NCBI GenBank assembly: GCA_017961625.1
Contig: JAGCWY010000010.1
Location: 1 to 9,729 of the forward strand
DNA from: Ruminococcus sp.
GTDB taxonomy: Bacteria > Bacillota > Clostridia > Oscillospirales > Ruminococcaceae
Direction: 5' to 3'
Length of the DNA stretch: 9,729 bases
The notes under the pieces were generated by a model. It worked only from the letters and a program-made list of their open reading frames with translations. It had not been told where the DNA came from and made no database searches. Below, one piece after another: positions 1-4,555 of this stretch. The position numbers were made by a program, and so were the translations under genes. Each line of letters opens with the position of its first letter. The stretch's first letter is position 1.

Positions 1-222
1 CAGGCTCAGCGTGATAACGTAGGCTTACAGAACCAGCTCAACATGACAAATCTCGCAGCTTCACAGACAGCTCAGACTTCGGACATCATCAACGGCGTAT
101 ATAATCGCCTTTCACAGTGCCCAGTCGGCAGCACACCTGTTTATGGAAATCAGCCGATATTCACATGTCCGGTAAACAACAATAACAACAACGGCTGCGG
201 CTGTGGTTGTGGATCCTTTTAA
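1..222 (+). CDS. Putative phage structural protein with Cys-Gly tail (5'-partial)
   Basis: The reading frame is open from the first base to a TAA and gives the last 73 residues of a protein whose start lies outside the window. The visible part begins Gln/Asn-rich and probably helical (QRDNVGLQNQLN), passes through a short segment with one Cys (LSQCPVGSTPVYG), then a run of six Asn with one preceding Val-Asn context, and ends in alternating Gly-Cys (GCGCGCGSF). An Asn-rich linker followed by a Cys-Gly tail resembles small proteins I recall from structural clusters of gut Firmicutes phages; this is recall, not a search. The tail could bind metal or form disulfides. The next gene starts 12 bp downstream, so both probably share an operon. 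The exact function is unknown. Confidence 0.75.
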   Translation, partial: QAQRDNVGLQNQLNMTNLAASQTAQTSDIINGVYNRLSQCPVGSTPVYGNQPIFTCPVNNNNNNGCGCGCGSF

Positions 223-233
223 GGCGGTGTAGT

Positions 234-689
234 ATGGCAGCGGAATATCTTGCTAATGCGGAGCAGCTTGTAACGCTGAACTCTCCGATAAACTTCACTG
301 CATCTATCCCTTGCCGCAGAGGTTTTATATACCATGAGGACGAAACAGGGATTTTTATTCTGCGTGGCATTACAGATCAGTGTTTTGCAACTTACCAGGT
401 GACCTTCAACGGCAATATAGCACTTCCAGAAGATGCTGAGGACGTTGTTCCGATTGCAATAGCAATTACAGTAAACGGTGAACCTCGACCAACAAGCAGG
501 GCAATATTCACACCTGCGGCCGTTGACGAGTTCGGTAACGTGACGAGCACGGCAATTATTAGAGTTCCTAAGGGCTGCTGCTTCTCACTCTCAGTTGAAG
601 CGGTTCCAGCTACAACGGATCCGACGGTAACACCTGCTCCGGTCATTAATGTTCAGAACGCTAACCTTGTAATCAACCGCATCGCCTGA
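234..689 (+). CDS. Putative phage structural/decoration protein, beta-rich
   Basis: A 151-residue protein starting MAAEYLANAEQ. I prefer the ATG at 234 to the in-frame ATG at 207 because the latter lies inside the preceding gene, while 234 has a GGCGGTG-type Shine-Dalgarno at 223-229. The sequence is rich in Val, Thr, Ile and Pro with alternating hydrophobic residues, as in a beta-sandwich, and has no signal peptide or membrane segment. It contains a vicinal Cys pair (KGCCFSLSV) and ends in a Thr/Pro/Val linker and an Asn-rich beta segment (INVQNANLVINRIA). Similar YLANA-type proteins occur, as I recall, beside Cys-Gly-tail and Gly/Ser/Tyr-repeat proteins in gut Firmicutes phages, which fits its two neighbours. 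A capsid- or tail-decorating role is inference; no catalytic motif is visible. Confidence 0.78.
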   Translation: MAAEYLANAEQLVTLNSPINFTASIPCRRGFIYHEDETGIFILRGITDQCFATYQVTFNGNIALPEDAEDVVPIAIAITVNGEPRPTSRAIFTPAAVDEFGNVTSTAIIRVPKGCCFSLSVEAVPATTDPTVTPAPVINVQNANLVINRIA

Positions 690-702
690 AAGGAGGATAA
701 TG

Positions 703-1206
703 ATGAATAAAGAACTTGATACATTATACGAGCTTTGCGAGACCATTAACATGGAGCTTGAAAGCTGTAATGAGAAGATCAGACACGCCAACGGCAAGCT
801 CACCGGCTCCGATGTAGAATATCTGGACCAGTTAACTCACACGCTTAAGAGCATTAAAGCTGTAATTGCTATGATTGAAGCGCAGGACAGTGGCTATTCA
901 GGTCACTTCTGGGACGGACGTTATTATTTTGACGGCGGCACTTCTATGGAAGGCAGCTCTAACCGTGGATCATACGGCAATAGCTCTTATGAGGGCGCAT
1001 CTGGCAGAGGCTCTTATGAGGGCGGCTCTTATGGTCGTGGTCCTTATGCTAACCGTGACCGTATGGGAAGATATGCTGAGCGTAGAGGGTACAGCAGAGC
1101 AGATGCCAATGAGGACTTCAAGCGTGAACTTGAAGAAGCTATGGCAAAGGCTCCCGATGAGCAGTCCAGGAAGAAGATTGAAAAGCTCATGGAAGAAATG
1201 AAATAA
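703..1206 (+). CDS. Helical N-terminus plus Gly/Ser/Tyr-repeat phage protein
   Basis: A 167-residue protein. Two ATGs stand in tandem at 700 and 703; AGGAGG at 691-696 is only 3 nt from the first but 6 nt from the second, so 703 is preferred. Residues 1-60 are predicted helical (LDTLYELCETINMELES; LDQLTHTLKSIKAVIAMIEA) and could form a helical hairpin. Residues 63-132 are low complexity, with SY-G/E-G repeats and many Arg (GSYEGGSYGRGPY, MGRYAERRGYSR). Residues 133-167 are a charged helix (EDFKRELEEAMAKAPDEQ). At DNA level CTCTTATGAGGGCG recurs at 984-997 and 1011-1024, so the repeats are recent enough to be visible in bases. The protein probably belongs to the same operon as the two genes before it and is the last gene before the terminator. 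Function unknown; an assembly or virion-associated role is inference from context. Confidence 0.78.
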   Translation: MNKELDTLYELCETINMELESCNEKIRHANGKLTGSDVEYLDQLTHTLKSIKAVIAMIEAQDSGYSGHFWDGRYYFDGGTSMEGSSNRGSYGNSSYEGASGRGSYEGGSYGRGPYANRDRMGRYAERRGYSRADANEDFKRELEEAMAKAPDEQSRKKIEKLMEEMK

Positions 1207-1255
1207 AGTTAGACTATATTATAATAAGTAGGAAAAAAGAGCTTTATTTCTATGC

Positions 1256-1277
1256 GGTACTGTAACCGGTACTGTAA
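1256..1277 (+). repeat. Direct repeat GGTACTGTAA x2, candidate integrase arm sites
   Basis: GGTACTGTAA occurs at 1256-1265 and again at 1268-1277, spaced exactly 12 bp. The core TACTGTAA reappears on the other side of the tRNA fragment at 1476-1483 and 1608-1615, and inverted at 1625-1632. Tyrosine integrases of phages bind such arm-type repeats on both sides of the crossover core. The assignment is inference from the repeats and their position about 100 bp from the core. Confidence 0.55.
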
Positions 1278-1331
1278 TACACAAAAACTTTTCAAAACTT
1301 GCCAAAACTCACGGCAACAGGATATAAAAAT

Positions 1332-1367
1332 AACCTCGGAGAATATCGCTATTCTTCGAGGTTTTTT
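1332..1367 (+). terminator. Strong intrinsic terminator, probably bidirectional
   Basis: A 14-bp stem (1332-1345 with 1350-1363, one G-T pair) closes a TCGC tetraloop and runs into TTTTTT at 1362-1367. It would end the rightward operon that finishes at 1206. On the minus strand the hairpin is followed by TTATTTTTATATC, so it may also stop leftward transcription from the integrase side. It lies 11 bp from the encoded CCA end of the tRNA fragment, which is also where a tRNA gene terminator would stand. Confidence 0.85.
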
Positions 1368-1374
1368 CTTGATA

Positions 1375-1436
1375 TGGCGCGGATTGAGAGATTTGAACTC
1401 TCGCGCCGGTTTCCCGACCTACTCCCTTAGCAGGGG
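1375..1436 (-). other. Phage attachment core: 3' fragment of tRNA-Ser(GCU)
   Basis: Read on the minus strand this is the 3' 62 nt of a serine tRNA. It shows the anticodon loop CTGCTAA (1427-1433, anticodon GCT), the stem strand GGGAG, a long class II variable arm, a T-arm with stem GAGAG/CTCTC around TTCAAAT, the acceptor strand AATCCGC, discriminator G and an encoded CCA. Homology stops in the 5' side of the anticodon stem: the expected CTCCC reads CACCC, and no D-arm or 5' acceptor strand follows. It is therefore not a functional tRNA but the part a phage carries to rebuild the tRNA 3' end on integration. The anticodon stem-loop (CCC-7 nt-GGG) is the likely crossover region. Confidence 0.85.
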
Positions 1437-1444
1437 TGCAAATA

Positions 1445-1495
1445 ATGCCGTAATATAGCCAAAAACACGGCATAATACTGTAATAGAGCTGTAAT
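1445..1495 (+). repeat. Inverted and direct repeats beside the att core
   Basis: Immediately on the integrase side of the core lie a perfect inverted repeat ATGCCGT/ACGGCAT (1445-1451 and 1467-1473) and two direct CTGTAAT motifs (1478-1484 and 1489-1495). The first of these is part of TACTGTAAT, matching the repeats on the far side of the core. These are candidate integrase or excisionase binding sites; assignment is inference. Confidence 0.45.
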
Positions 1496-1605
1496 TCGTT
1501 TGAAAAATTCTGATTTTTAAATTATTTTCTGGGGCGTTAAAGGGGAATAAACAAAAACCCCAGTTAAAGTGGTTTTTGTAGATATACCGTATAACTGCTT
1601 TATAA

Positions 1606-1634
1606 AATACTGTAATGATAAAAGTTACAGTATT
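1606..1634. repeat. Perfect 10-bp inverted repeat downstream of integrase
   Basis: AATACTGTAA (1606-1615) and TTACAGTATT (1625-1634) are exact inverted copies separated by 9 nt. The hairpin lies 18 bp beyond the integrase stop codon but has no T-run on the minus strand, so it is a poor terminator. Both arms carry the TACTGTAA motif found around the tRNA core, so a pair of integrase arm sites is the better reading. Confidence 0.5.
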
Positions 1635-1652
1635 AAAGAATTATTCATATTA

Positions 1653-2753
1653 TTAGAGCCTATTTACCTCTGTAAGTCTATCCTGTATCGACAAATGCGT
1701 ATATTCAAGTGTTGTATCATAGTCCTCGTGGCCTGCCAGCTCCTGCAGCATCGCAGGTGATACCTTTAAGGCAGTGAGGTTTGTAATGTAAGTGTGTCGG
1801 CAGCAATACGGCGTTAATGCTTCATTTATGTGCAAATCTGCACGTTTTTGCTTCCAATCGTCGTAAAAATCATCAGAAAAGGGGTAAAAAAGTAATAAAT
1901 CACGCTTAGAATGCTCCAAAAGGTAGTTTATTACTGGTTTTATCCTGTCTGGAAGTATGATCTTACGCTTCTTTCCTTTGGTGGTCTTTATACCACCTGT
2001 CATGTAATGCTCACTCAGATGCACGTTCTCGGTGCGTATAGTAAGCAGCTCACCGGGACGGATACCTGTATACATCATGGTCAGTATGCCTGCCACAATG
2101 CCGCTGGGCGTGCTCTGGAAGTCCTTCCACAGCTTTGCCTTATCTTCAGGACTGAATATCTGACGTTCAGAAGTCTCCAGCTTAGGCAGCTTCAGATACT
2201 CGGTGCGGTTCTTATCGGTGTAATCGTCTCGGATCGCTATCTTGTACAAGTGAGACAGCAAGGTCTTAATATCTCGCCGGGTGTAGTATGACGGAGCTGC
2301 GTTATCAATCAGCTCCTGCAGCTCCGGAACGGAGAAGGAGTCAATGTTTCTGTACTCTACCTCGGACTTAATTTTTTTCCAGGCTATTCGGTAAGCGGTC
2401 TGTTTTGATGCGCTCAGGCTGCTCAGATCATTCTGGAACAGCTCCCAAAGCTCCGAGAGTGTTATTACCTTACTCTTTTCGGAGGGGCTGTATAGGCTCT
2501 GGATGTAATTCACAGCGTCTCTTTTTGTCTTGAAGCCATACTTTTGAGCCGTTTTCCGCTTCTTTTTACCGTCCTGGACGTAATAACCGAGCGTGACCTG
2601 CACTGCCCACGTTCCTGAGGGCCGTTTATATACGGTTCCTTGACCGTTTCCACGCTTCTTGGTACCTCTGGCAGGCATTACCTGCTTAGCTCCGCAGATG
2701 TTGCAGAAGTTACTGCTCTCTGGGATCTCGGCACCGCATTTTATGCAGTTCAA
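1653..2753 (-). CDS. int: Tyrosine integrase with N-terminal zinc ribbon
   Basis: A 366-residue site-specific recombinase that would insert and excise the phage at the tRNA-Ser site next to its 3' end. Residues 1-20 form a zinc ribbon (C3-x2-C6, C17-x2-C20). Residues about 38-88 look like the arm-binding domain (GTVYKRPSGTWAVQV), and 95-175 like the SAM-like core-binding domain. The catalytic domain shows Arg232 (TGIRPGEL), Lys256 (GGIKTTKG), Arg319 in YCCRHTYIT, His342 (LAGHEDYDTT) and the nucleophile Tyr351 (EYTH). The usual box II His is Tyr316, a change seen in other phage integrases. The stop codon is about 217 bp from the att core. The next gene upstream, on the same strand, ends 6 bp before this start, so the two may be cotranscribed. 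Function is very sure; the role of the zinc ribbon is not known. Confidence 0.96.
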   Translation of the reverse strand: MNCIKCGAEIPESSNFCNICGAKQVMPARGTKKRGNGQGTVYKRPSGTWAVQVTLGYYVQDGKKKRKTAQKYGFKTKRDAVNYIQSLYSPSEKSKVITLSELWELFQNDLSSLSASKQTAYRIAWKKIKSEVEYRNIDSFSVPELQELIDNAAPSYYTRRDIKTLLSHLYKIAIRDDYTDKNRTEYLKLPKLETSERQIFSPEDKAKLWKDFQSTPSGIVAGILTMMYTGIRPGELLTIRTENVHLSEHYMTGGIKTTKGKKRKIILPDRIKPVINYLLEHSKRDLLLFYPFSDDFYDDWKQKRADLHINEALTPYCCRHTYITNLTALKVSPAMLQELAGHEDYDTTLEYTHLSIQDRLTEVNRL

Positions 2754-2759
2754 GCTGCT

Positions 2760-3275
2760 TCACCTCGTTATAGTCATAGTATCGGTATCATAAGATTCTA
2801 AAGCCTTACTACTCATTTCAGCAGCAAATTCAATATGCATCTTAAATTCAATAATGTTTGCTCTTGTAATGTTTTCATCTTGAAGCCGACTATTCATAAT
2901 CGTCATATAATTAGAAAAAGTTTGTTTTGCTTCTATTATCGGACTATAGCTTTGTTCTATTGATACTCCATTAATTGAAAAACTTTCTAAATTACCTCTT
3001 AAATAGTTATCATTCTTGTTTTCAATAGTTAAATAAAGCCGCTGAACAGTCTTTAAGCTTTCATATCTGTTAAATGTGATAGTACAGTTATCATCTTCAT
3101 AAAGGACTTCATTTACTGTTTCAGGCTCGGTCGCAGGCGGTATCTCTGCTTCTGTTGTGAGCTCAGCTGTAGCAGCTTCTGTTGCTGCCGTTTTTACTGG
3201 CTGCTCAATTTTATTGTTATTTGAGCATGAAACCAATGAAATAAACGCTAAACATGCAATTATAGCCTTTTTCAT
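2760..3275 (-). CDS. Small lipoprotein, possible superinfection exclusion factor
   Basis: A 171-residue protein. The start at 3275 is chosen over an upstream in-frame ATG because AGGGGG lies 7 nt before it and a textbook signal peptide begins there: MKKAII, a hydrophobic stretch and lipobox LVSC with the lipidated Cys at residue 17. Residues 18-55 are a Thr/Glu/Ala/Pro-rich tether. Residues about 60-150 (TITFNRYE, RLYLTIENKNDNY, FSINGVSI) look like the Ig-like fold common in Firmicutes surface lipoproteins. It would sit on the outer face of the membrane. It lies between integrase and regulator in the lysogeny block, the position in which the streptococcal phage TP-J34 carries Ltp, a lipoprotein that blocks DNA injection by related phages. 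There is no clear sequence match to Ltp that I can see, so exclusion is inference from position and type. Confidence 0.85.
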   Translation of the reverse strand: MKKAIIACLAFISLVSCSNNNKIEQPVKTAATEAATAELTTEAEIPPATEPETVNEVLYEDDNCTITFNRYESLKTVQRLYLTIENKNDNYLRGNLESFSINGVSIEQSYSPIIEAKQTFSNYMTIMNSRLQDENITRANIIEFKMHIEFAAEMSSKALESYDTDTMTITR

Positions 3276-3296
3276 AACACATCCCCCTTGCATTAT

Positions 3297-3779
3297 TTAT
3301 TCGGTTGTAGACGTATCCCCCTTAAAAAGATACTTATCCATTAACTGTTCGAGCATTTTGTCTTTCTTTTCTACGCTGATGTCGAGCCGCTTAAGCTGAG
3401 CATTCAAATCTTCGATTCTACGTTCATACATGGCTTTCCTTTCGGCATAGATTTCCTTTTGTTCTTCCATTTTAACCATAAGAAATTCAATTTGCTTGTT
3501 CTTCTCTCGAATTATCCGTTTAAGAGTGGCTTCATCGTTGACCTCGCTCTGATCTCCGTAGATGTCCAGGAGCACGTCCGCAAGAGGAGCAAGCGTGTCT
3601 TGATAGCGGAAGGACTTTTCTTCGGATCCTTCTGCGAATATCTTCTTAAGAGTACCTTCGGAAACAAATTGACCTTGATCTTCGAGCAGGTCCATAATTT
3701 TCTTGATTGAAAGATTCTGCTCCTGCTTGATCTTTTTTAGTTTAATAATTGTCGATTTTTTAAGCTTTTCCAGCTCCAT
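3297..3779 (-). CDS. Putative DNA-binding regulator with C-terminal coiled coil
   Basis: A 160-residue protein with AAGGAG about 9 nt before the ATG. Residues 1-75 are helical and look like a divergent HTH unit (LSIKKIMDLLEDQG-VSEGTLKKIFAEGS, then TLAPLADVLLDIYG), resembling the Cro/C1 layout in which a final helix ends in a short hydrophobic turn. Residues 85-150 are a long charged coiled coil (REKNKQIEFLMVKMEEQKE) likely to drive oligomerisation. It has no protease or enzyme motif. The gene starts 20-30 bp from a perfect operator-like inverted repeat (3810-3833), so it may regulate itself and the divergent plus-strand transcript. It stands 21 bp upstream of the lipoprotein and probably shares its transcript. 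The HTH assignment is moderate; a structural coiled-coil role cannot be excluded. Confidence 0.8.
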   Translation of the reverse strand: MELEKLKKSTIIKLKKIKQEQNLSIKKIMDLLEDQGQFVSEGTLKKIFAEGSEEKSFRYQDTLAPLADVLLDIYGDQSEVNDEATLKRIIREKNKQIEFLMVKMEEQKEIYAERKAMYERRIEDLNAQLKRLDISVEKKDKMLEQLMDKYLFKGDTSTTE

Positions 3780-3798
3780 GTTAAATCACTCCTTTAAC

Positions 3799-3833
3799 TT
3801 TGGTATATTTTTGGTATAAAAAGTTATACCAAA
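3799..3833. promoter_or_regulatory. Operator-like inverted repeat in divergent region
   Basis: TTTGGTATAA (3810-3819) and TTATACCAAA (3824-3833) are perfect inverted copies around 4 nt, and an extra half site TTTGGTATA lies at 3799-3807. The pair sits between the leftward regulator gene and a rightward promoter, where a repressor would control one or both directions. Binding by the coiled-coil regulator is inference. Confidence 0.6.
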
Positions 3834-3851
3834 TAATGTACCGAAAATGTC

Positions 3852-3881
3852 TTGCAAATATATCTACCATTTTGATATACT
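3852..3881 (+). promoter_or_regulatory. Candidate rightward promoter TTGCAA-18-TATACT
   Basis: A -35 like TTGCAA at 3852-3857 and a -10 like TATACT at 3876-3881 with an 18-bp spacer would start RNA near 3888, just before two hairpin-forming elements and the small gene at 4022. It reads toward, and antisense to, the repressor gene. Confidence 0.45.
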
Positions 3882-3889
3882 TAGTACAT

Positions 3890-4007
3890 GAACAGCGGTC
3901 CTGTTCGACAAAAGCCGCCAAAATTCACCACAATCACGATATATACATACCTTCAAACAATTACATATATACCACAGTCTCAGCATTGGCGGCTTATATT
4001 TTTTATT
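3890..4007 (+). ncRNA. Structured leader or small RNA with long-range stem
   Basis: Just after the predicted start are a 6-bp hairpin (GAACAG 3890-3895 / CTGTTC 3901-3906) and a perfect 10-bp long-range stem AAGCCGCCAA (3912-3921) with TTGGCGGCTT (3986-3995), enclosing 64 nt. The right arm is followed by TATATTTTTTATTT, so the stem could also act as a terminator; on the minus strand it is followed by TTTT. The enclosed AU-rich segment has two ATATAT blocks that could pair. This explains most of the 240-bp gap between 3780 and 4021. Whether it is a leader, an attenuator or a free small RNA is not known. Confidence 0.4.
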
Positions 4008-4021
4008 TAAGGGTGATTAAG

Positions 4022-4189
4022 ATGAATGAAAGAAACATGACTAAAGCAGAAGTTATTGACAAAATAATCGATGTCCTTATTCAGCTTGGCCGAGTTGCTT
4101 CTCCTGCAGAGTACGAGTCAGCTGATCCAGAACTGAAAGCAGCTCCTGCACGGACATCTGCTCAAAAACAACCTTCCATTCTTCTATAG
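4022..4189 (+). CDS. Small hypothetical protein overlapping the repressor gene
   Basis: A 55-residue ORF (MNERNMTKAEVIDKIID...) with an AAGGGTG Shine-Dalgarno 7 nt before the ATG and an upstream promoter candidate. The N-terminal half looks like an amphipathic helix; the C-terminal half, which lies antisense to the repressor, is Ala/Pro/Ser-rich and less convincing. It overlaps the 3' end of the convergent repressor gene by 113 bp. No family is recognised. If made, it is well placed to oppose the repressor, either as a protein or through its antisense transcript. The ribosome binding site supports it; the large overlap and the lack of a domain argue against it. Confidence 0.45.
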   Translation: MNERNMTKAEVIDKIIDVLIQLGRVASPAEYESADPELKAAPARTSAQKQPSILL

Positions 4190-4403
4190 AAGCCAGCTGA
4201 GGAAGCGGCATTTCATCTTTACCTAACAAAAAGTTGATAGTGCAGCCAAAGTACTGTGCTATCTTTGCAAGCGTTGGGGTGCTGGGTACTACTCCGTTTT
4301 TCCAGTTGGTTACTGATCCGGAAGAAATTCCAAGTTCATTTGCAACGGCATTTGGTGTCTTACCAATGCTTTTACAAAAGTTATAATATTTATTCCAAAA
4401 CAT
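4077..4403 (-). CDS. C1-type phage repressor, short form
   Basis: A 108-residue protein with GGAAGGAG 6 nt before its ATG. Residues 5-62 are a Cro/C1-type helix-turn-helix (SIGKTPNAVANELGISSGSVTNWKNG...TLAKIAQYFGCTINFLLGKDE); the recognition helix would be SGSVTNWKNG. Residues 75-105 form a helix pair that may dimerise. It faces the Cro-like gene across the twin operators at 4502-4550, the usual repressor position, so it would hold the rightward lytic promoter off and keep the lysogen stable. It lacks the LexA-like peptidase domain and its Ser/Lys dyad, so RecA-stimulated self-cleavage is not expected. Its start lies about 58 nt from the predicted leftward RNA start. Confidence 0.9.
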   Translation of the reverse strand: MFWNKYYNFCKSIGKTPNAVANELGISSGSVTNWKNGVVPSTPTLAKIAQYFGCTINFLLGKDEMPLPQLASIEEWKVVFEQMSVQELLSVLDQLTRTLQEKQLGQAE

Positions 4404-4429
4404 ATAATACTCCTTCCGTTAGTTTTGTT

Positions 4430-4461
4430 AAGCTGTCCAGAGTGGGCAGCTTTATTTTTTT
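4430..4461 (+). terminator. Rightward intrinsic terminator upstream of the repressor gene
   Basis: A 9-bp stem AAGCTGTCC (4430-4438) / GGGCAGCTT (4444-4452, one G-T pair) with an AGAGT loop is followed by TTATTTTTTT (4452-4461). It works on the plus strand, where the only upstream transcript would be the one running antisense through the repressor gene. On the minus strand it is a hairpin in the repressor leader without a T-run. Confidence 0.7.
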
Positions 4462-4492
4462 GCACAAAAAATAGATAGACTATTTGTGCAAA
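4459..4492. repeat. Perfect inverted repeat TTTGCACAAA / TTTGTGCAAA
   Basis: Exact inverted copies at 4459-4468 and 4483-4492, 14 nt apart, cover the -10 and spacer of the predicted leftward repressor promoter. This differs in sequence from the ATCTCA operators, so a second regulator, or the Cro-like protein, may bind here. Assignment is inference. Confidence 0.4.
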
Positions 4493-4496
4493 GCAA
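4468..4496 (-). promoter_or_regulatory. Candidate repressor (maintenance) promoter
   Basis: Reading leftward, TTGCTT (4496-4491) and TATTTT (4473-4468) are separated by 17 bp and lie in front of the repressor gene. The left operator ends just upstream of this -35, where a bound repressor could activate its own promoter. Both boxes are imperfect. Confidence 0.4.
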
Positions 4497-4501
4497 CAAA
4501 A

Positions 4502-4550
4502 ATCTCATTGAAATGAGATTTAAGTATTGATTATCTCATTCGACTGAGAT
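4502..4550. promoter_or_regulatory. Twin repressor/Cro operators
   Basis: ATCTCATTGAAATGAGAT at 4502-4519 is a perfect dyad (arms ATCTCAT/ATGAGAT around TGAA). ATCTCATTCGACTGAGAT at 4533-4550 has the same arms with one mismatched pair. Their start-to-start distance is 31 bp, close to three helical turns, so dimers would bind the same DNA face and could cooperate. The right copy fills the spacer of the rightward promoter. Confidence 0.8.
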
Positions 4551-4555
4551 ATAAT
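4527..4555 (+). promoter_or_regulatory. Early lytic rightward promoter
   Basis: TTGATT (4527-4532) and TATAAT (4550-4555) with a 17-bp spacer form a near-consensus sigma-A promoter, predicted to start near 4562. The spacer is the right operator, so a bound repressor would exclude RNA polymerase. It drives the Cro-like gene and the early operon through the structured leader. Confidence 0.8.

Noticed and set aside
984..1024. CRISPR-like or regulatory repeats
   Set aside because: The repeats are in-frame codons of a low-complexity protein and have no unique spacers.
875..1201. 108-codon ORF inside the Gly/Ser/Tyr-repeat gene
   Set aside because: Out-of-frame reading of the repetitive segment, with no ribosome binding site of its own; the other frame gives the sensible protein.
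1375..1440. Complete tRNA-Ser gene
   Set aside because: The D-arm, 5' acceptor strand and part of the anticodon stem are missing; the sequence upstream of the anticodon stem cannot pair as a tRNA.
1252..1458. 68-codon plus-strand ORF across the terminator and tRNA fragment
   Set aside because: It is built from the terminator hairpin and the reverse strand of the tRNA piece, and has no ribosome binding site.
4022..4403. Toxin-antitoxin pair formed by the small ORF and the HTH gene
   Set aside because: The two genes are convergent, not in one operon, and the HTH gene faces twin operators and a Cro-like gene, which fits a phage switch.
4256..4474. 72-codon plus-strand ORF antisense to the repressor
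   Set aside because: No ribosome binding site, runs through the terminator at 4430-4461, and the opposite strand has a clear HTH protein.
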